From: CAYWBI01 sp964456445 | Lineage (GTDB): Bacteria; Calditrichota; Calditrichia; Calditrichales; J004 | Reading direction: 5' to 3' | DNA length: 14,202 bases | Assembly: GCA_964456445.1 (NCBI GenBank) | Contig: CAYWBI010000099.1 | Location: forward strand, 1-14,202 | Shown: in pieces, positions 1 through 7,417 of the stretch | Layout of the letters: every line of letters starts with the position of its first letter | Position numbering within the stretch: position 1 is the first letter of the stretch | Made by a program: the position numbers and the translations under genes | Notes under the pieces: generated by a model | Database searches by the model: none | The model's input: the letters and a program-made list of their open reading frames with translations, nothing else | Told to the model about the DNA's origin: nothing

Positions 1-54
1 GATTGTACCGATGTTGACATGGGGTTTGCTTCTGTCAAATTTTTCTTTAGCCAT
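1..54 (-). CDS. tuf: Elongation factor Tu, N-terminal 18 codons only (cut by window edge)
   Basis: EF-Tu is the GTPase that delivers aminoacyl-tRNA to the ribosomal A site. Only the first 18 codons are present; they read MAKEKFDRSKPHVNIGTI, which is the near-invariant EF-Tu start leading into the first GTP-binding motif (GHVDHGKT would follow outside the window). The ATG at 52-54 is preceded by a clear AAGGAG at 62-67. It follows fusA after a 27-nt gap with no terminator, the standard rpsL-rpsG-fusA-tuf order, so it is probably co-transcribed with fusA. Nothing can be said about the rest of the gene. A second tuf copy elsewhere in the genome is common in bacteria but cannot be seen here. Confidence 0.93.
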   Translation of the reverse strand, partial: MAKEKFDRSKPHVNIGTI

Positions 55-81
55 TTTTAGACTCCTTGAACATTTCCAATA

Positions 82-2169
82 TTACTTGTCAGAACTTTGA
101 TATTTTTCAATTATTTCTTTTGATACCGCCGCAGGAACCTGATCGTAGTGATCAAACTGCATCGAATATATTGCCCGCCCCTGTGTAAGCGATCTCAAGG
201 TGGTTGCATAACCGAACATTTCACTTAAAGGCACATGCGAACTAATAACCTGTGCGTCTTTACGTGGTAAAATTCCATCGATTTTTCCACGGCGTGAACT
301 AAGGTCGCCGATTACGTCGCCCATATATTCTTCAGGCACAACAACTTCTATGGCAAAAACAGGCTCCAGTAAAACAGCTCCTGCTTTTCTTACACCCTCA
401 CGAATGGCCATAGAACCGGCAACTTTAAATGCCATCTCATTTGAATCCACATCGTGGAAGGAACCATCAAACATACGTACTTTTACATCTTCAATGGGGT
501 ACCCGGCAAGAACACCATTCTTTAGGGCTTCTTCCATACCTTGTCTGGCGGGAGTGATATATTCTTTTGGAACAGCTCCACCAACAATTTTATTTTCAAA
601 CTCAAATCCTTTACCCGGCTCGTTGGGCTCCAGCTCAATAACTACATGCCCATATTGACCGCGGCCACCGGACTGACGCACAAACTTACCTACGGCTTCG
701 ACCTTTTTGGTGATTGTCTCTTTGTAGGCCACTTGCGGCTTACCAACATTTGCACCCACTTTAAATTCGCGTAATAAACGATCGATAATAATTTCCAGGT
801 GCAACTCGCCCATACCACTAATAATCGTCTGGCCGGTGTCCACATCCGTACGAACGTGGAACGTCGGGTCTTCTTCACTCAGTTTTGCCAATGACTGACT
901 TAGTTTTTCCTGATCAACCTTTGTTTTTGGCTCCACAGCCACGGATATAACCGGGTCGGGGAACTGCATTGACTCAAGAACAATTTGATTGTCCTGAACA
1001 CAAAGTGTATCACCGGTACGCGTATTTTTTAATCCGACAACGGCGGCAATATCACCGGTAGAAACCATCTCTATATCTTCACGGTGATTGGCGTGCATCT
1101 GCAACAGGCGTCCTACACGCTCTTTTTTCCCACTATTGGAATTATAAACATAAGATCCGGATTTACATACGCCTGAATAGACCCTGAAGAACGTCAGACG
1201 ACCTACGAAGGGATCAACCATTACTTTAAAGGCAAGCCCTGCAAACGGCTCATCATTAGATGGCTTACGTACGGCTTCTTTATCTGTCCGTGGATTAATC
1301 CCCATCACTTCACCCTTATCATAAGGCGATGGCAAGAAATCCACTACACCGTCGAGAAGACGTTGAACGCCTTTATTTTTAAAGGCGGAGCCACAAAATA
1401 CAGGTGTAATTTTCAAATCGATTGTTGCTTTTCGGATTGCGGATTTTAATTCAGCTTCGCTTATCTCGTCACCATCGAGGTATTTTTCCATTAAAGCTTC
1501 ATCATACTCTGAAACGGCTTCAAGGATTTTATTACGATATTCTTCAGCTTTTTCCATCAGGTCGGCCGGTATTTCGCCCTCGTCCCATTCTGCGCCCAAA
1601 GTTGATTCGTTATAGATAACTGCTTTCATTTTGACAAGATCAATCAACCCAGTGAATAACTCTCCATCCCCAACAGGGATCTGCAAAGGAACGGCGGTGG
1701 CGCCCAAACGGTCTTTTATCATTTTCAATACGTTGTAATAATCTGCACCAACACGGTCCATTTTGTTTACGAAGGCCAGCCTTGGAACGGAGTACTTATC
1801 GGCTTGGCGCCATACCGTTTCGGACTGAGGCTCTACACCACCGACAGCACAAAACAATGCGACTGCACCATCTAACACACGTAAGGAACGTTCTACTTCG
1901 ACTGTAAAATCCACATGTCCTGGAGTATCGATGATATTAATATCGTACCCTTTCCAATGAGCGGTTGTAGCAGCCGAGGTAATGGTTATCCCGCGTTCTT
2001 TTTCCTGTTCCATCCAGTCCATTGTGGCGCCACCTTCATGCACCTCTCCCATACGGTGCAAGCGTCCGGTATAATACAATACCCTTTCGGTGGTAGTGGT
2101 TTTGCCTGCATCAATGTGGGCCATGATGCCAATGTTTCTAATTTTAGCTATATCTTTTTTCTGCGCCAT
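82..2169 (-). CDS. fusA: Elongation factor G, translocation GTPase
   Basis: EF-G moves tRNAs and mRNA through the ribosome after peptide bond formation and, with ribosome recycling factor, splits ribosomes. The 695 residues match the usual length. Visible motifs: P-loop AHIDAGKTT at 17-25, switch I RGITITSAAT at 59-68, DTPGH at 81-85 with the catalytic histidine H85, NKMD at 135-138 and SAF at 261-263. A G' insert occupies roughly 155-255. Domain III carries GMGELHLEI at 452-460, with the fusidic-acid-contact histidine H457 intact. The domain IV region has GGRGQYGH at 501-508 and GSFHDVDS at 569-576. The GVEPQSETVWRQ stretch (111-122) marks canonical EF-G I rather than the spd/mitochondrial type. 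The ATG start has AGGA four bases upstream. It sits 15 nt after rpsG and 27 nt before tuf. Confidence 0.98.
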   Translation of the reverse strand: MAQKKDIAKIRNIGIMAHIDAGKTTTTERVLYYTGRLHRMGEVHEGGATMDWMEQEKERGITITSAATTAHWKGYDINIIDTPGHVDFTVEVERSLRVLDGAVALFCAVGGVEPQSETVWRQADKYSVPRLAFVNKMDRVGADYYNVLKMIKDRLGATAVPLQIPVGDGELFTGLIDLVKMKAVIYNESTLGAEWDEGEIPADLMEKAEEYRNKILEAVSEYDEALMEKYLDGDEISEAELKSAIRKATIDLKITPVFCGSAFKNKGVQRLLDGVVDFLPSPYDKGEVMGINPRTDKEAVRKPSNDEPFAGLAFKVMVDPFVGRLTFFRVYSGVCKSGSYVYNSNSGKKERVGRLLQMHANHREDIEMVSTGDIAAVVGLKNTRTGDTLCVQDNQIVLESMQFPDPVISVAVEPKTKVDQEKLSQSLAKLSEEDPTFHVRTDVDTGQTIISGMGELHLEIIIDRLLREFKVGANVGKPQVAYKETITKKVEAVGKFVRQSGGRGQYGHVVIELEPNEPGKGFEFENKIVGGAVPKEYITPARQGMEEALKNGVLAGYPIEDVKVRMFDGSFHDVDSNEMAFKVAGSMAIREGVRKAGAVLLEPVFAIEVVVPEEYMGDVIGDLSSRRGKIDGILPRKDAQVISSHVPLSEMFGYATTLRSLTQGRAIYSMQFDHYDQVPAAVSKEIIEKYQSSDK

Positions 2170-2184
2170 CTTTTCCTACTTCAA

Positions 2185-2655
2185 TTACCATCTAAAATGA
2201 GCGAAAGCTTTATTGGCTTCGGCCATCTTATGGGTATCTTCTTTCTTCTTAACGCTGGCACCTTCATTTTTAAATGCCTGCATAAATTCACCGGCCAATT
2301 TCTCGGCCATTGTTTTTTCATTTCTCAAGCGTGAGTAGCGCACCAACCAGCGTATGGCCAAAGCCTGGCGCCGGAGCTCGCGGACCTCCACGGGAACCTG
2401 GTATGTTGCGCCGCCAACACGACGGGATTTCACCTCAAGTAATGGGGCCACAGTTTCCATTGCCTTCTTAAAAACGGCAAGCGGTTCTTTTTTAAGCTTT
2501 TTTTCGATGATATCCAACGCGTCATAAAAACTTTTCTCGGCGACACTTTTTTTACCGTCATACATCATTCCGTTTACAAATTTTGCCACAACCAAATCTT
2601 TATATTTTGGGTCTGGTAAAATCACTCTTTTTTGAGGCCTTCTTCTTCTGGGCAT
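2185..2655 (-). CDS. rpsG: 30S ribosomal protein S7
   Basis: S7 is a primary binder of the 3' major domain of 16S rRNA; it nucleates assembly of the 30S head and lies at the E site. The 156-residue protein has the usual length and the family's basic N-terminus (MPRRRRPQKR). It also has the conserved FVNGMMYDGKK stretch near residues 27-37, the RRVGGATYQVPVEV loop near 78-91 and the terminal AFAHFRW. The ATG at 2653-2655 has GGAG six bases upstream. It lies 30 nt after rpsL and 15 nt before fusA, without a terminator, so these genes are probably translated from one message. In E. coli S7 represses its own operon through the rpsL-rpsG gap; here that gap is only 30 nt, so the E. coli type of site is not evident. 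Confidence 0.98.
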   Translation of the reverse strand: MPRRRRPQKRVILPDPKYKDLVVAKFVNGMMYDGKKSVAEKSFYDALDIIEKKLKKEPLAVFKKAMETVAPLLEVKSRRVGGATYQVPVEVRELRRQALAIRWLVRYSRLRNEKTMAEKLAGEFMQAFKNEGASVKKKEDTHKMAEANKAFAHFRW

Positions 2656-2685
2656 AACTACTCCACAATCTTTTTATTCGTCCAA

Positions 2686-3060
2686 TCAGGATTTAGGACG
2701 TTTTGTTCCATATTTCGACCGGCTTTGAGTCCGATCATCAACACCAGTTGTATCCAATGCCCCGCGTACGATATGATAACGTACACCGGGTAAATCTTTT
2801 ACACGCCCGCCCCGGATAAGCACAATGGAGTGCTCCTGCAAATTGTGCCCTTCGCCAGGAATATAGGCTGTTACTTCCATTGCATTTGTCAAGCGTACAC
2901 GGGCAACTTTACGCAATGCGGAATTTGGTTTTTTTGGGGTTGTTGTATAAACCCTGGTACATACGCCCCGCTTTTGTGGACAACTTCCCAATGCGGGCGC
3001 TTTTGTCTTTTTAACTACTGATTTTCGACCTTTACGAATCAGTTGATTAATTGTTGGCAC
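2686..3060 (-). CDS. rpsL: 30S ribosomal protein S12 (GTG start)
   Basis: S12 lies at the decoding centre of the 30S subunit and governs accuracy. The 124 residues align end to end with the usual family length. PKKPNSALRK spans 42-51 and GGRVKDLPGVRYH spans 84-96. The classical streptomycin-resistance positions are all wild type: K43, K88 and P91. D89, the usual beta-methylthiolation site, is present. The start is GTG at 3058-3060, chosen because it gives the conserved PTINQL N-terminus and lies 7 nt after a GGAGG. An ATG five bases upstream is out of frame. The gene follows rpoC after 64 nt that hold a promoter-like sequence but no terminator, and leads the str segment. It ends in TGA. Confidence 0.97.
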   Translation of the reverse strand: MPTINQLIRKGRKSVVKKTKAPALGSCPQKRGVCTRVYTTTPKKPNSALRKVARVRLTNAMEVTAYIPGEGHNLQEHSIVLIRGGRVKDLPGVRYHIVRGALDTTGVDDRTQSRSKYGTKRPKS

Positions 3061-3067
3061 TTCATAA

Positions 3068-3073
3068 CCTCCA
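3068..3073 (-). promoter_or_regulatory. Ribosome binding site that fixes the rpsL GTG start
   Basis: The transcript reads TGGAGG here. GGAGG is 7 nt from the GTG at 3058-3060 but only 2 nt from an out-of-frame ATG at 3063-3065. Normal Shine-Dalgarno spacing is about 5 to 9 nt, so the GTG is the functional start, in agreement with the conserved S12 N-terminus. Confidence 0.85.
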
Positions 3074-3090
3074 AAAAGTTGCAGATTGCT

Positions 3091-3119
3091 AATATAAGGA
3101 ACCCTTTATCATCAATCAA
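3091..3119 (-). promoter_or_regulatory. Possible sigma70-type promoter for rpsL-rpsG-fusA-tuf
   Basis: In the 64-nt rpoC-rpsL gap the transcript strand carries TTGATT (3114-3119; 4 of 6 matches to TTGACA), a spacer of exactly 17 nt (3097-3113), then TATATT (3091-3096; 5 of 6 matches to TATAAT). A transcript starting about 7 nt downstream would have a leader of roughly 25 nt that includes the rpsL Shine-Dalgarno site. It could supply extra str-operon transcripts in addition to read-through from rpoBC. The region is AT-rich, so a chance match is possible. The element does not resemble the TAnnTTTG -7 box of Bacteroidia. Confidence 0.38.
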
Positions 3120-3124
3120 TTAAA

Positions 3125-6100
3125 TTATTCACTTTTTTCTAATTGATCACTAACTTCTTCCGAAGCAGGCTCTTCCTCAGTTTTTTCCGGTTCATCTATG
3201 TCCATCATAAGACGATTGTATTTCTTCAATCCGGTACCGGCTGGAATAAGATGTCCCATGATTACATTTTCTTTTAAACCAATTAAATCGTCTTCTTTTC
3301 CACTTGTCGCCGCATCGGTAAGCACCTGGGTAGTCTCCTGGAAGGATGCAGCGGAAATAAAGCTGCGCGTGGTCAGCGAGGCCTGTGTAATCCCTAACAA
3401 CAAAGGGCTAAAACTGGCAGGCCTGGCCGGACGATACTTCACTTGCTTGCTTTTGTTTCGCTTAAGGTCTTTGTTTATCGCATCAACGGTTTTCTTGTCC
3501 GATAGTTGTCCTTCAAGAAACAATGAGTCTCCGGGTTCTTCGATGACAATTTTCGTTGCAACACGCTGGTTTTCTGCCATAAATTCTATTTTATGTACCC
3601 GGTCGCCCTGTAAAAATTTAGTATCGCCCGAATCCCCGACGCGAACCTTTTGTAACATCTGACGGACAATGATACCAATATGTTTATCGTTGATTTTTAC
3701 ACCCTGCAAACGATAAACTTCCTGAATCTCATTTACAAGATATTCCTGAACCTTACCCGGTCCTTTAATGGCAAGGATATCGTCAGGAGATATCGCCCCA
3801 TCGGTCAAACGCTCACCGGCTTCAACCCAGTCGCCTTCATGAACGAGGATATGAATACCATGTGATACCTTGTATTTTTTGGCTTCCATGTCAGATTCAA
3901 CATGCAGTTCGCGCACACCACGTTTGATGTCGCCAAATTTTACATAGCCATCGATTTCCGTGACAACCGCGCGTTGTTTTGGCTGACGTGATTCAAAAAG
4001 TTCTGCGACGCGTGGCAAACCACCGGTAATATCCCGGGTTTTACCAACATCCCTGGGCATTTTTACCAGTATGTCGCCTTCGTGTATTTTGGCCTTGTCC
4101 TTGATTTGTAAAAGAGCCTTCACAGGAATAATGAATTGACCAATACGCTCGCCCTCATTGTTAACAATGTACATCTGAGGGTTGAGGTTCTTGTTTTTTG
4201 ATTCAATCATTATCTGTTGTTTATGTCCTGTTTGCTCATCAATTTCCTCTTTATAGGTGATGTTCTCCAGGATGTCTTTAAATTCTACTTTACCGGATTT
4301 ATCGGCTACGATCACGGACGAGAAGGGGTCCCATTCATATAAGGTATCGCCCTTTTTTATTTGGTCGCCGTTTTCTACCCGTACAACAGAACCGTAAGGA
4401 ACGCCATGTTGGCCGATAACCCGGTTGTCTTTATCCAGAATTTCAACTTTTCCGTTACGGGAAGTCACAACTTCATTTCTGTTTTTATCGGTCACAGATT
4501 TTATATTGTTCATTTTAACGGTACCGCTGACTTTTGCTTCAATAATTGGCTCTGAAGCAATATGGCCTGCCGTACCACCAATATGAAAGGTACGTAGTGT
4601 AAGCTGTGTACCTGGTTCACCAATACTTTGTGCGGCCATTACGCCAACGGCTTCCCCAATTTGCACCATATCTCCGGTGGCCAGGTTTTGTCCATAACAA
4701 TGCGCGCACAAACCCTGCTTGGCTTCACAGGTAAGTTCCGACCGTACGCGTACCGTTTCAATCCCTGCCATTTGAATTTTTATTGCCAATTCTTCAGGAA
4801 TCAATTGGTTTCGCTTACAAAGGACTTCTTTAGTAACCGGATCTGTTATTTCCAACGCGGCGGTGCGTCCCATAATCCGCTCGCTAAGCTGTTCAATAAC
4901 TTCTTCGCCTTCTTTTATAGCGCTGATATCCAGACCAAGAATGGTGCCACAATCGGTTTGGGTAATTATCACATCCTGTGCAACATCAACCAGGCGACGT
5001 GTCAAATAACCGGCATCCGCTGTTTTTAAAGCCGTATCGGCTAAACCTTTACGGGCGCCGTGCGTTGAAATAAAGTATTCGATAACGGATAAGCCTTCAA
5101 AGAAGTTAGCGGTTATCGGGTTTTCGATAATTTCACCTGTTTGCCCGCTCATGGATTTTTGCGGTTTGGCCATCAGGCCACGCATACCGGCCAACTGGCG
5201 GATCTGCTCCTTGCTTCCACGTGCGCCGGAATCGGACATCATGTAAAGCGGATTAAAACCATCGCGATTGGCCCTCAATTTTTGAAACATCGTCTCGGCA
5301 ATCATCGAAGTGGTACGGGTCCAAACGTCGATAACCTTATTATAGCGCTCGCCATCTGTAATAAAACCCATTTCATATTGTGAAGCGATTTCATCGACAT
5401 CGTCCTGGGCTTCCTGTATAATAGCCGTTTTCTCGGGCGGTATTACAATATCGGACAATCCGAATGAAGCGCCTGCACGCATGGCGTTTATAAAACCCAG
5501 TTGTTTAAGGTTATCCAAAAATTCAGCCGTTACCTTGTTTCCACATACGTGGTAAATTTGTGAAATAATGGCTGAAATAGCTTTTTTAGATAAGATTGTA
5601 TTTATAAAACCAACTTCATCCGGTACAATTTCATTAAAAATAACACGGCCTGTTGTGGTTTCTGCCATCTTACCCAGATAACGGATTTTTATCTTAGCAT
5701 GTAAGCCTACTTTGCCGGAATCATAAGCAAAAATTAATTCCTTAGGTGAGGAAAAAATCATACCCTCGCCTTCTTCACCGGCCCGCATCTTTGTTAAATA
5801 GTAGCACCCTAATACGATATCCTGACTGGGAACGGTAATTGGTTTACCATTGGCAGGGGACAAGATATTATGGCTGGCCAGCATAAGCATTTTGGTTTCT
5901 ACCTGCGCTTCGTAAGAAAGCGGCAGGTGGACGGCCATTTGGTCACCATCAAAGTCGGCATTAAACGCGGCACAAACCAAGGGGTGCAGGCGGATAGCCT
6001 TGCCTTCGATGAGTACCGGTTGAAAGGCCTGAATACCAAGCCTGTGCAATGTAGGTGCGCGGTTTAACAAAACCGGATGATCTTCGATTATTTCTTCTAA

Positions 6101-7363
6101 GATATCCCAAACTTCCGGGCCGCGGCGTTCAACCAGTTTTTTAGCGCTCTTGACGGTTTTTACATAACGACGTTCCACTAATTTACGTATTAGAAACGGC
6201 TTGAAAAGTTCGATGGCCATGTCTTTTGGCAAACCGCATTCATGCAGCTTTAATGTCGGGCCAACAACAATAACCGAACGGCCGGAATAGTCAACGCGCT
6301 TACCTAACAGGTTTTGGCGGAAACGCCCCTGCTTGCCCTTGAGCATGTCTGACAAAGATTTTAACGGACGGTCGCCATCGGAGCGCATGGCGGCGGAACG
6401 CTTTGAATTATCCAACAATGAATCAACGGATTCCTGTAACATCCGTTTTTCATTACGCAGGATCACTTCCGGCGCGCGGATTTCCAACAATTTTTTAAGA
6501 CGGTTATTACGGATGATGACCCGTCGGTACAAATCGTTCAAATCACTGGTTGCAAAACGACCGCCTTCCAACGGTACAAGTGGCCTTAATTCCGGTGGGA
6601 TGACAGGTATTACATCCATAACCATCCATTCCGGTTTATTTCGATATTCTGTGTTTTTTTCTTTTACACGAAAAGCTTCCATTACCTTTAAGCGTTTTAA
6701 AGCATCCATCCGCTTTTGTACCGAAGTTTCTGTTTTTACCGCTTTACGTAACTCGATGGCCGATTCTTCAATATTTATCATTTTTAAGAGTTGATAAATA
6801 GCTTCCCCGCCAATTTTTGCAATAAATTTTTTCGGGTCTTCATCATCCAGCTCATCATTGCTTTCCCCGTGGGCGTCTAACTGATTAAAGTACTCTTCTT
6901 CGTTTATGAGTTCTTTAAATTTCAGATCACTTTGCCCGGGATTGACAACAACATAACTTTCGTAATAAATGATGCGTTCAAGCTCTTTTGGTGAGATATT
7001 GAGCAAATATCCTATTTTTGAAGGCAAAGAGCGGAAAAACCAAATATGTACAACCGGCACGGCGAGTGAAATATGTCCCATCCGTTCGCGCCGAACGGAT
7101 TTTTGGGTTACTTCCACACCGCAACGGTCGCAGATGATTCCCTTATAGCGGATTCGTTTATATTTACCGCAATGGCATTCCCAATCTTTTACCGGCCCAA
7201 ATATCTTTTCACAAAAAAGCCCGTCTTTTTCGGGCTTGAACGATCTGTAATTGATAGTTTCAGGCTTGCTTACTTCCCCAAATGATTGTTCCAGTATATC
7301 ATTCGGAGAGGCAACGCTGATAATAATTTTATTAAATTTGTTTGGGCTTCTTTTTATATGCAA
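3125..7363 (-). CDS. rpoC: DNA-directed RNA polymerase beta' subunit (TTG start)
   Basis: Beta' forms the clamp, bridge helix, trigger loop and catalytic Mg site of RNA polymerase. The 1412 residues are complete. Zinc site 1 is C63, C65, C78 and C81. The catalytic NADFDGD is at 468-474, with Mg ligands D470, D472 and D474. The bridge helix region is about 773-797. Zinc site 2 is C805, C879, C886 and C889. The trigger loop starts near 909 and carries H927; a long insertion of about 180 residues (roughly 931-1108) separates its two halves, which resume at DITGGLPRVAELFE (1111-1124). The tail after about 1388 is highly acidic. The start is TTG at 7361-7363, 7 nt after AAGGAG; no in-frame ATG lies nearby and the next Met, residue 95, is inside the conserved clamp. 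It follows rpoB after 54 nt. Confidence 0.98.
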   Translation of the reverse strand: MHIKRSPNKFNKIIISVASPNDILEQSFGEVSKPETINYRSFKPEKDGLFCEKIFGPVKDWECHCGKYKRIRYKGIICDRCGVEVTQKSVRRERMGHISLAVPVVHIWFFRSLPSKIGYLLNISPKELERIIYYESYVVVNPGQSDLKFKELINEEEYFNQLDAHGESNDELDDEDPKKFIAKIGGEAIYQLLKMINIEESAIELRKAVKTETSVQKRMDALKRLKVMEAFRVKEKNTEYRNKPEWMVMDVIPVIPPELRPLVPLEGGRFATSDLNDLYRRVIIRNNRLKKLLEIRAPEVILRNEKRMLQESVDSLLDNSKRSAAMRSDGDRPLKSLSDMLKGKQGRFRQNLLGKRVDYSGRSVIVVGPTLKLHECGLPKDMAIELFKPFLIRKLVERRYVKTVKSAKKLVERRGPEVWDILEEIIEDHPVLLNRAPTLHRLGIQAFQPVLIEGKAIRLHPLVCAAFNADFDGDQMAVHLPLSYEAQVETKMLMLASHNILSPANGKPITVPSQDIVLGCYYLTKMRAGEEGEGMIFSSPKELIFAYDSGKVGLHAKIKIRYLGKMAETTTGRVIFNEIVPDEVGFINTILSKKAISAIISQIYHVCGNKVTAEFLDNLKQLGFINAMRAGASFGLSDIVIPPEKTAIIQEAQDDVDEIASQYEMGFITDGERYNKVIDVWTRTTSMIAETMFQKLRANRDGFNPLYMMSDSGARGSKEQIRQLAGMRGLMAKPQKSMSGQTGEIIENPITANFFEGLSVIEYFISTHGARKGLADTALKTADAGYLTRRLVDVAQDVIITQTDCGTILGLDISAIKEGEEVIEQLSERIMGRTAALEITDPVTKEVLCKRNQLIPEELAIKIQMAGIETVRVRSELTCEAKQGLCAHCYGQNLATGDMVQIGEAVGVMAAQSIGEPGTQLTLRTFHIGGTAGHIASEPIIEAKVSGTVKMNNIKSVTDKNRNEVVTSRNGKVEILDKDNRVIGQHGVPYGSVVRVENGDQIKKGDTLYEWDPFSSVIVADKSGKVEFKDILENITYKEEIDEQTGHKQQIMIESKNKNLNPQMYIVNNEGERIGQFIIPVKALLQIKDKAKIHEGDILVKMPRDVGKTRDITGGLPRVAELFESRQPKQRAVVTEIDGYVKFGDIKRGVRELHVESDMEAKKYKVSHGIHILVHEGDWVEAGERLTDGAISPDDILAIKGPGKVQEYLVNEIQEVYRLQGVKINDKHIGIIVRQMLQKVRVGDSGDTKFLQGDRVHKIEFMAENQRVATKIVIEEPGDSLFLEGQLSDKKTVDAINKDLKRNKSKQVKYRPARPASFSPLLLGITQASLTTRSFISAASFQETTQVLTDAATSGKEDDLIGLKENVIMGHLIPAGTGLKKYNRLMMDIDEPEKTEEEPASEEVSDQLEKSE

Positions 7364-7370
7364 AGTCTTG

Positions 7371-7376
7371 CTCCTT
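7371..7376 (-). promoter_or_regulatory. Ribosome binding site that fixes the rpoC TTG start
   Basis: A perfect AAGGAG lies 7 nt upstream of TTG at 7361-7363. The only nearby ATG (7386-7388) is upstream of this site, out of frame, and is closed by a stop after three codons. No other in-frame start precedes the conserved beta' N-terminal region, so TTG is the best start. Confidence 0.85.
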
Positions 7377-7417
7377 TTAAAGAAACATTTTTAAAATATT
7401 TCTATTGTACGATCCTC

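Noticed and set aside
690..878. Minus-strand open frame inside fusA in another frame
   Set aside because: Overlaps the conserved EF-G domain III/IV region in a shifted frame; a by-product of the real gene.
1915..2334. Plus-strand open frame running across the fusA-rpsG junction
   Set aside because: It is antisense to two well-conserved genes and shows no independent coding features.
3198..3662. Long plus-strand open frame antisense to the 3' part of rpoC
   Set aside because: It lies wholly within conserved beta' coding sequence on the other strand, has no ribosome binding site that I see and its product resembles no known family. The same holds for other plus-strand frames such as 6333-6794, 12386-12814 and 13358-13846.
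7385..7403. Imperfect AT-only inverted repeat in the rpoB-rpoC gap
   Set aside because: The arms meet with a one-base centre, so several pairs must open to make a loop; what remains is too weak to claim a hairpin, and it is not followed by a U-run.
7402..7415. TACAAT as a -10 box for a separate rpoC promoter
   Set aside because: The nearest -35-like TTGGTT is 28 nt away, far beyond normal spacing.
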